From Nitrosopumilales archaeon (GTDB taxonomy: Archaea > Thermoproteota > Nitrososphaeria > Nitrososphaerales > Nitrosopumilaceae): a stretch of DNA of 9,241 nt. The DNA is taken from positions 1 through 9,241 of the forward strand of contig JACOWO010000055.1 of the NCBI GenBank assembly GCA_016176745.1. The letters are read 5' to 3'. Every line of letters starts with the position of its first letter. Positions within the stretch are counted from its first letter, which is position 1. The notes beneath the pieces are model-generated. The model had not been told where the DNA came from. It ran no database searches and saw only the letters and a list, made by a program, of their open reading frames with translations. Below, piece by piece: positions 4,729-9,241 of the stretch. Position numbers and translations under genes: made by a program.

Positions 4729-6015
4729 TTAAGGCCAAAGGCCACGCTGGTTAAATGCTTCAACAACACGTTCAACAGCTAGTACCATAGCTGCCTTTCG
4801 CATGTCAATGTTGTATTTCTTTGCACGCGCATAGGTATCTTTGAAGCCTCGTGTAATGTGGTCTTCCATTTTCTTTGCAACCTCATCAAAGCTCCAATAG
4901 TATCCCATGTTATTTTGAACCCATTCAAGATAGGAAATGCAGACGCCCCCTGAGTTTGCCAATATATCTGGAATAACCATGATCTTCTTTTTGTAAATTA
5001 TTGGATCTGCCTCAGGTAGTGTTGGGCCGTTTGCAGCCTCTGCAATGATTTTACATTTGAGATTCTTTGCGATATTTGCAGTTATCTGATTTTCTAGTGC
5101 GGCAGGCACCAGAATGTCACATTTTGTTGTGAGCAGATCTTCTGTTGTTACTTTTTTGCTTCCGGGAAAGCCAACTACAGAGCCTTTCTTTTCCTTGTAT
5201 TCGATTAGTTTGCTTGTCTTGATTCCATTTGTGTTAATGATTGATCCCTTAGAGTCACTTGCAGCAATTACTTTGGCTCCCATTTTTTCAAGATATTCTC
5301 CTGTAAATGTAGCAGCGTTTCCAAATCCTTGAAGAACTACCTTTGCTCCTTTGAGGTTTAGCTTTAGTACTTTAGCTGCCTCTCTCACACAATATGCACA
5401 TCCTAGTCCGGTTGCAACGTTTCTTGCCAGCGAACCGCCCATTGAGATGGGTTTTCCAGTAATGACTCCGGGTTGATTAGTAATTCCATGTAATTTGCCA
5501 AATGTATCCATGATTTGCGTCATCTCTCTACCTCCCGTGTAAACGTCTGGTGCCGGGATGTCTTTTTGTGGTCCAATAATTTCAGAAATCATAAATGCAA
5601 ATCTTCGTGTGAGTCGTTCAAGCTCATCTTCGCTTAGTTTTTCTTTTTTAGGATTAATGTAAACGCCTCCCTTGCCACCACCAAGTGGTATGTCAACTAC
5701 TGCACATTTCCAGGTCATCCACGAAGACAGTGCCATGACCTCGCGTTCCATGTATTCTATTCCTCCTTCTGGATCAAAGTATCTTATGCCACCCTTGTAT
5801 GGACCCCTGTCGTTGTTATGTTGACTACGAAATCCTGTGAAAATTCTAATTTTTCCATTATCCATTTTTACTGGAATTTTTATTCGAAGTACTTTGTTTG
5901 GTTGTGCAAGGTAATCGCGAACACCCTTGTCTATTTTTAATATTTGACATGCATCATCAAGTTGTTTTGTAGCATTGAGAAAGGGATCGTTTTTGATCAA
6001 GTTGATCGAGATCAT
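4729..6015 (-). CDS. gdhA: Glutamate dehydrogenase (Glu/Leu/Phe/Val dehydrogenase family)
   Basis: This 428-residue enzyme interconverts 2-oxoglutarate plus ammonium and glutamate with a nicotinamide cofactor, giving an ammonium-assimilation route. The substrate site is complete: Lys74 in GPYKGGIRYF, Lys103 in MTWKCAVVDIP, Lys115 in LGGGKGGVYI and Asp157 in IPAPDVYTGG. These match Lys89, Lys113, Lys125 and Asp165 of the clostridial enzyme, with the same 12-residue step between the last two lysines. The Rossmann domain has VVLQGFGNAATFTGEYL (227-243), then LVPAALENQIT, EAANGPTLPEAD and ILANSGGV. Length fits hexameric family members. Cofactor preference (NAD or NADP) cannot be decided from the motifs alone. 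Translation probably begins at the ATG at 6015. It is a single-gene unit, divergent from the proteasome gene. Confidence 0.95.
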   Translation of the reverse strand: MISINLIKNDPFLNATKQLDDACQILKIDKGVRDYLAQPNKVLRIKIPVKMDNGKIRIFTGFRSQHNNDRGPYKGGIRYFDPEGGIEYMEREVMALSSWMTWKCAVVDIPLGGGKGGVYINPKKEKLSEDELERLTRRFAFMISEIIGPQKDIPAPDVYTGGREMTQIMDTFGKLHGITNQPGVITGKPISMGGSLARNVATGLGCAYCVREAAKVLKLNLKGAKVVLQGFGNAATFTGEYLEKMGAKVIAASDSKGSIINTNGIKTSKLIEYKEKKGSVVGFPGSKKVTTEDLLTTKCDILVPAALENQITANIAKNLKCKIIAEAANGPTLPEADPIIYKKKIMVIPDILANSGGVCISYLEWVQNNMGYYWSFDEVAKKMEDHITRGFKDTYARAKKYNIDMRKAAMVLAVERVVEAFNQRGLWP

Positions 6016-6025
6016 GCCTCTCAGA

Positions 6026-6050
6026 TTATATAAGTTTGTTTAATTTTTAT
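6026..6050 (-). promoter_or_regulatory. AT-rich promoter region of gdhA
   Basis: The minus strand contains ATAAAAATTAAAC (6038-6050) and then TTATATAA (6026-6033). The first, about 28-31 bases before the ATG, has the expected spacing. The second looks more like a TATA box but is only 11-18 bases from the ATG, which would put the transcript start inside the coding region. Which one is used is unclear. Confidence 0.4.
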
Positions 6051-6163
6051 GCCGGAAAATTAGCTTTTGAAATCAATAATCAAATTTTAAAATCTGTTCA
6101 AAATTAGTATCAATTCAAAATCACAGATCTTGATATTGATAGCTGGTGTTTGCACTAAATACC

Positions 6164-6173
6164 CTTAAATTAA
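6164..6173 (+). promoter_or_regulatory. TATA-like box for psmA
   Basis: CTTAAATTAA is centred about 27 bases before the psmA ATG at 6196, which predicts a leaderless transcript. It occupies the right end of the 180-base divergent gap shared with gdhA. The middle of that gap (about 6051-6160) shows no other clear signal. Confidence 0.5.
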
Positions 6174-6195
6174 CTATGAATGAATTTTCTTTGAA

Positions 6196-6921
6196 ATGAT
6201 GGCATCACGTGGCTACGATATGACGCCTACCATGTATTCTCCAGATGGTAGAATCTATCAGGTCGAATATGCAATAGAGACTGTAAAGCGTGGAACGCTT
6301 GCCATTGGAATCAAGAGTAAAGATGGCGTTATAATAGCAGTAGAAGAAAAGCCACGCACACTTCAAGTAACTGAGGTGACTCAGAAAATTTTCCAAGTAG
6401 ATGAGCATATTGGCGTTGCTGCTGCTGGATATATCCCTGATGCACGTGTACAAGTAGATAATGCTAGATTCTTTTCACAGAGCAGCAAGCTTACTTATGA
6501 TGAACCAGTATCTGTTGAAATGGTTGCAAAACATCTTGCCGACCAGTGTCACCAGTTTACACAATACTCAGGAGTACGACCATACGGTGTTGCACTAATC
6601 ATAGCTGGTGTTGACGAAAAAGGTGGCACTATCTATGTAACCGACCCAAGTGGCACCTATGTATCATATGCTGCTGTGGCAATAGGAGCAGGATCAGAAG
6701 ATGTTACCAACTTTTTAGAAAAAAATTACAAAGCAGATATATCTCAAGGAGATGCTGCAGCACTTGCAATTGCTGCAATAAATCTCAAAAGTGAACAAAA
6801 AGAAGGAATAAAACACATCAAGATGGCAGAAGTAAAACATGATGCAAAGAGTTTACAGCGAATATCTGAAGCTGATCTTGAGAAATACTACCAGGTATCA
6901 AAACAAAAGTTTACCAACTAA
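6196..6921 (+). CDS. psmA: Proteasome subunit alpha
   Basis: This 241-residue protein is an archaeal 20S proteasome alpha subunit, which forms the outer heptameric rings that gate the proteolytic chamber and dock the ATPase. The alpha signature YSPDGRIYQVEYAIETVKRGT spans 14-34. HQFTQYSGVRPYGVALI and a late VTDPSGTY follow, as in Thermoplasma acidophilum. Lys64 in TQKIFQVD aligns with the Thermoplasma Lys66 that receives the C-terminal tail of the ATPase. The N-terminal gate segment reads GYDMTPTMYSP, so the usual Tyr-Asp-Arg is Tyr-Asp-Met. Alpha subunits are not proteolytic, so no catalytic Thr is expected. Two consecutive ATG codons (6196 and 6199) open the gene; promoter spacing favours the first. 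The beta subunits must be elsewhere. Confidence 0.96.
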   Translation: MMASRGYDMTPTMYSPDGRIYQVEYAIETVKRGTLAIGIKSKDGVIIAVEEKPRTLQVTEVTQKIFQVDEHIGVAAAGYIPDARVQVDNARFFSQSSKLTYDEPVSVEMVAKHLADQCHQFTQYSGVRPYGVALIIAGVDEKGGTIYVTDPSGTYVSYAAVAIGAGSEDVTNFLEKNYKADISQGDAAALAIAAINLKSEQKEGIKHIKMAEVKHDAKSLQRISEADLEKYYQVSKQKFTN

Positions 6922-6927
6922 AGATTG

Positions 6928-6950
6928 CCTATTTTGTTCGTCTAATTCCT
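6928..6950 (+). terminator. T-rich terminator after psmA
   Basis: Following the psmA stop the plus strand reads CCTATTTTGTTCGTCTAATT. This pyrimidine-rich run without a hairpin sits before the promoter of the methyltransferase gene. Confidence 0.35.
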
Positions 6951-6956
6951 ACTACC

Positions 6957-6966
6957 AAATATAATA
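6957..6966 (+). promoter_or_regulatory. TATA-like box for the methyltransferase-transporter pair
   Basis: AAATATAATA is centred 26 bases before the GTG at 6988. The spacing supports both a leaderless transcript and GTG as the start codon. Confidence 0.5.
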
Positions 6967-6987
6967 TCGGCCAAATCTAGTCCTCGT

Positions 6988-7677
6988 GTGGGTTTAGGCG
7001 GTTACTGGAACGAAGTTCTAGATGTTTTACGTGAAATAATCCCAGTCTATGACAAGGTCAATTCGTATATTTCACTTGGAAAAGACAAAGAACATCGTCT
7101 AAGAGGAATTCAAAACAGAGTAAAGAGTGGAGATTCAGTACTTGATGCAGGTTCAGGATTTGGAAATATGTCAAAAACTGCAATGCAAGTAGCTGGCGAC
7201 AATATTATCATCACATTATATGATCCACTAATTCCAATGCTAAAAAATACTAGCAAGTTTTTTGATAAAAAACCTAATTTATCATGTGGTGTGTTTGAGC
7301 ACATTCCATTTCAAAATGAAAAATTTGATGCTGTGTTGTGTGGCTATTCTTTAAGAGATGCAATTAGTCTTAAAACTGCGATTTCTGAAATCCACAGAGT
7401 TTTAAAAAAAGAAGGGCGATTTGTTATTGTTGATTTAGGAAAACCAGATAATTCCGTTGTGCGAGCTGGTGTTTCATTTTATCTGAAATTAATACTACCA
7501 ATTATAGCATTAATTGCAGGAGGCAAACTAGGCTTAAAATTTGCTACATTATATGGAACATACAAGCTCTGGCCACAAAATAAGAAGCTAGAAAAAATGC
7601 TTCTTGAAAAATTTTCAAAAGTTGAGTTTGAAAAAGAGCTTATGGGCGGAGCAATAATGGTTGCAGCTTACAAATGA
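6988..7677 (+). CDS. UbiE/MenG-type SAM-dependent methyltransferase (probable quinone methylation)
   Basis: The 229-residue protein is a class I SAM methyltransferase. Motif I is VLDAGSGFGN (51-60), the acidic residue after strand 2 is Asp79 in LYDP, and strand 4 gives FDAVLCGYSLRDA (113-125), like the AFGLRN segment of UbiE. The N-terminal VYDKVNSYISLGKD (20-33) and the C-terminal part resemble the YDxxN...LS and late hydrophobic segments of UbiE/COQ5/MenG; that C-terminal part runs SFYLKLILPIIALIAGGK, then a motif ending GGAIMVAAYK. In an ammonia-oxidising archaeon, which uses menaquinone-type quinones, the demethyl-quinone is a reasonable substrate, but this is inference. The GTG at 6988 is the only plausible start: the frame is closed by a TAA at 6943-6945, and a TATA-like box is correctly spaced. 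Confidence 0.82.
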   Translation: MGLGGYWNEVLDVLREIIPVYDKVNSYISLGKDKEHRLRGIQNRVKSGDSVLDAGSGFGNMSKTAMQVAGDNIIITLYDPLIPMLKNTSKFFDKKPNLSCGVFEHIPFQNEKFDAVLCGYSLRDAISLKTAISEIHRVLKKEGRFVIVDLGKPDNSVVRAGVSFYLKLILPIIALIAGGKLGLKFATLYGTYKLWPQNKKLEKMLLEKFSKVEFEKELMGGAIMVAAYK

Positions 7678-7678
7678 T

Positions 7679-8836
7679 ATGAAACGCCCACTTGTCTTAG
7701 TTTATGTCACCGCATTATTGGTAGGGTTATCCTATGGAATGCATAATCCAATAGTTCCTGTTTTTGCAAAGGAGGCAATTGGTGCATCATATTTTGAATT
7801 AGGAATTATCGGTCTGACGAATTTTCTGCCATACATGTTTATTCCACTTGTTGTAGGAATCTTACTTGATAGATTCAACAATGGTTTGTTATTGTCTGCA
7901 GGAATAGCAATTAACACTGCATCAATCTATTTACTGTCAATTTCTCAATCAGTTCCAGAAGTAGCGGCCTTTAGAGCTATGACGGGATTAGCCCATGCGT
8001 TTTTTTGGCCACCATGTGAAAGAATAATTGCACATGTAGAAACACCTGAGCGCCGTGTAAAATCAATAGCTCGGTTTATGGGATTTTTTGTAGGAGGCCT
8101 AATGATTGGTCCATTGATTGGCACATTTTTACTTGAAAATCTTGATGTCACATACCGCATCCTGTTTCAGTATGCAACCTATACTATCGCCGTAGCCATC
8201 ATAGCAAGTTTGCTTTTAACAAAATATGGAAAAACAACGCAGAACGCTACGCTTTCGATTGGATCTGTAAAGCAAATGGCTCAATTTCCACTAATAATTA
8301 TGATTTTGATATTTTGCAGTGCTTCCTTTGGTACTTTTCTTACCATTTATCCTGCCTTTATGAACGATAGATCAATTTCAGAATCAGGAATCGAGCTTTT
8401 GTTCTTTATCTTTGGGATATCAAGGCTTGTGACTCTTGTGTTTATTGGACCATTAGAAAAAAGAATTTTTTACAGCCTAGTTGCCACAATACTTTCTATC
8501 GCGCTTGGAATGCTTGTTGCCTTTTACTCATTTACGTTTGAAGGCTTTACAATAGCCATGTTGATACTAGGTTTTGGTTATACCATCTACTTCCCACTAA
8601 CTTTTGAGATTATCATGCGTAAAGTTCAGAAAAAGTTTTCTGGTGGACTAATTGGCGCATATGAGGCAACCTTCGGGATAGGATGGGCTGTAGGACCATT
8701 ATTTGCTGGAATAGTATCTCATTTTCTTGGTACTGATGCACCGTACTTTGCCTTTTTTGTGATTGGTATTGCCATTACAGGAATAATCCTTGCAAAGAAA
8801 CGAAAACTCAAGGTACAGTGGAATCCAAATCTTTAA
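7679..8836 (+). CDS. Major facilitator superfamily (MFS) transporter
   Basis: From the ATG at 7679 this is a 385-residue membrane protein with about 12 hydrophobic helices in the usual 6+6 layout. The polar loop near 180-200 divides the halves. The MFS motif between helices 2 and 3 is present as GILLDRFNNGLLL. Helix 4 carries RAMTGLAHAFFWPP, and helix 5 carries GFFVGGLMIGPLIGTF, with the glycines typical of drug-efflux-like members. The substrate is not apparent. The frame also extends back to a TTG at 7661 inside the methyltransferase gene. The ATG at 7679 is preferred because it begins one base after the methyltransferase TGA (TGATATG), a classic coupled junction. This implies one mRNA and perhaps related functions. 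Confidence 0.87.
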   Translation: MKRPLVLVYVTALLVGLSYGMHNPIVPVFAKEAIGASYFELGIIGLTNFLPYMFIPLVVGILLDRFNNGLLLSAGIAINTASIYLLSISQSVPEVAAFRAMTGLAHAFFWPPCERIIAHVETPERRVKSIARFMGFFVGGLMIGPLIGTFLLENLDVTYRILFQYATYTIAVAIIASLLLTKYGKTTQNATLSIGSVKQMAQFPLIIMILIFCSASFGTFLTIYPAFMNDRSISESGIELLFFIFGISRLVTLVFIGPLEKRIFYSLVATILSIALGMLVAFYSFTFEGFTIAMLILGFGYTIYFPLTFEIIMRKVQKKFSGGLIGAYEATFGIGWAVGPLFAGIVSHFLGTDAPYFAFFVIGIAITGIILAKKRKLKVQWNPNL

Positions 8837-8841
8837 TTTTA
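8832..8841 (+). promoter_or_regulatory. TATA-like box for tatA
   Basis: TTTAATTTTA overlaps the transporter's stop codon and is centred 27 bases before the ATG at 8864. tatA can therefore be transcribed separately from the transporter although only 27 bases divide them. Confidence 0.45.
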
Positions 8842-8863
8842 ATCTGAGATATTTGATTCAGTG

Positions 8864-9202
8864 ATGGATTACGCTCTTAATATCATGGGCAGCGAATGGA
8901 TAATTATCATCTTTGTAGCACTAGTTGTTTTGTTAGGTACAAACAGACTTCCTGATGTTGCAAAAAAAATTGGTCGAGCTGTTGGCGAATACAACAAGAC
9001 AAAAAATCAATTTCAAAATAACATTAAAGATTTGTCAAACACAAATATTGAGATAAACGGTCCTGTACAAAACGAACGACAAAAGCTTGAAATGATTGCA
9101 AAATCATTAGGAATTAACTTTGCCAACAAAACAGATGTAGAGTTAAGAGAAATTATTTCATCAAAAATTGGACAAGCAAATTTAGATTCTGATAAAAAGT
9201 AA
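8864..9202 (+). CDS. tatA: TatA/E-like twin-arginine translocase subunit with C-terminal extension
   Basis: The 112-residue protein has the TatA plan. A single membrane helix (SEWIIIIFVALVVLLG, 10-25) is followed by a hinge and an amphipathic helix (RLPDVAKKIGRAVGEYNK, 28-45), then a polar tail. TatA forms the pore-like part of the Tat export path for folded proteins, such as exported cofactor-bearing oxidases. The hinge Phe-Gly of many TatA proteins is Leu-Gly here. Residues 73-102 after a polar linker look like a separate small helical module. A GTG at 8861 directly precedes the ATG at 8864; promoter spacing fits the ATG, and a third possible start is the ATG at 8885. No tatC is in the window. 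TatA and TatB-type proteins cannot be separated with certainty. Confidence 0.85.
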   Translation: MDYALNIMGSEWIIIIFVALVVLLGTNRLPDVAKKIGRAVGEYNKTKNQFQNNIKDLSNTNIEINGPVQNERQKLEMIAKSLGINFANKTDVELREIISSKIGQANLDSDKK

Positions 9203-9204
9203 TT

Positions 9205-9240
9205 ATAAAATTATTTTAATCGATATAGGTTCTTGTCTAG
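9205..9240 (+). terminator. AT-rich tract after tatA
   Basis: After the stop the sequence ATAAAATTATTTTAATCG and then TTCTTGTC gives short T-tracts that may end transcription. The window closes here, so the full signal cannot be judged. Confidence 0.25.
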
Positions 9241-9241
9241 T

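Noticed and set aside
4733..4743. GGCC-AAA-GGCC palindrome at the 3' end of gdhA as a regulatory hairpin
   Set aside because: The four-base stem is within coding sequence for the last residues (RGLWP). It may aid termination but cannot be supported as a separate element.
6051..6160. Regulatory element in the middle of the gdhA-psmA divergent gap
   Set aside because: I looked for repeats, dyads and boxes. Only scattered short A/T-rich similarities such as TTTTAAAA are present, none above chance.
6176..6199. Eight-codon upstream reading frame whose TGA overlaps the psmA ATG
   Set aside because: The TATA-like box at 6164-6173 would start transcription downstream of this ATG, so it is probably not in the mRNA.
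1..9241. Mobile element, CRISPR array, toxin-antitoxin or defence system
   Set aside because: No transposase, integrase, direct-repeat array or defence-type protein was found; all genes are of core archaeal families with similar composition.

Overview
The window looks like chromosomal DNA of an ammonia-oxidising thaumarchaeon (Nitrososphaerota, probably Nitrosopumilales). The reasons are low GC, an archaeal DnaG primase, an archaeal proteasome alpha subunit, and an ADP-forming acyl-CoA synthetase next to an enoyl-CoA hydratase. That pair matches the characterised Nitrosopumilus maritimus enzymes of the 3-hydroxypropionate/4-hydroxybutyrate (HP/HB) carbon-fixation cycle. Promoters also fit: AT-rich TATA-like boxes lie about 25-27 bases before several start codons, as expected for leaderless archaeal mRNAs. 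This assignment comes from protein recognition alone, without a database search.

Left part (1-4288), all on the minus strand. In transcription order it holds a class I glutamine amidotransferase, an ADP-forming acyl-CoA synthetase (probably 3-hydroxypropionyl-CoA synthetase), an enoyl-CoA hydratase (probably 3-hydroxypropionyl-CoA dehydratase/crotonyl-CoA hydratase), an A-type Fe-S carrier, and the first 54 codons of dnaG. The synthetase and hydratase are 39 bases apart and would catalyse consecutive steps of the HP/HB cycle.

Centre (4289-6015). A small TOPRIM protein is transcribed divergently from the amidotransferase across only 42 bases. It converges, 11 bases apart, on a minus-strand glutamate dehydrogenase.

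Right part (6196-9202), all on the plus strand. It holds proteasome subunit alpha, a UbiE/MenG-type methyltransferase coupled to a 12-helix MFS transporter, and a TatA-like protein with a C-terminal extension.

The most striking feature is that the synthetase gene is broken. The reading frame changes near 2240-2251, and about 35-40 residues that the family normally has are missing at the same point. The N-terminal fragment ends on out-of-frame sequence. The C-terminal fragment's first ATG lies after the codon for the expected catalytic phosphohistidine. This is an internal deletion of non-triplet length. It could be a real mutation, population heterogeneity, or an amplification/assembly artefact; because the enzyme belongs to the central carbon-fixation route, an artefact or minority variant must be considered seriously. 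No RNA genes, mobile elements, CRISPR arrays or convincing new defence-type systems were seen. The remainder is ordinary core archaeal genome.
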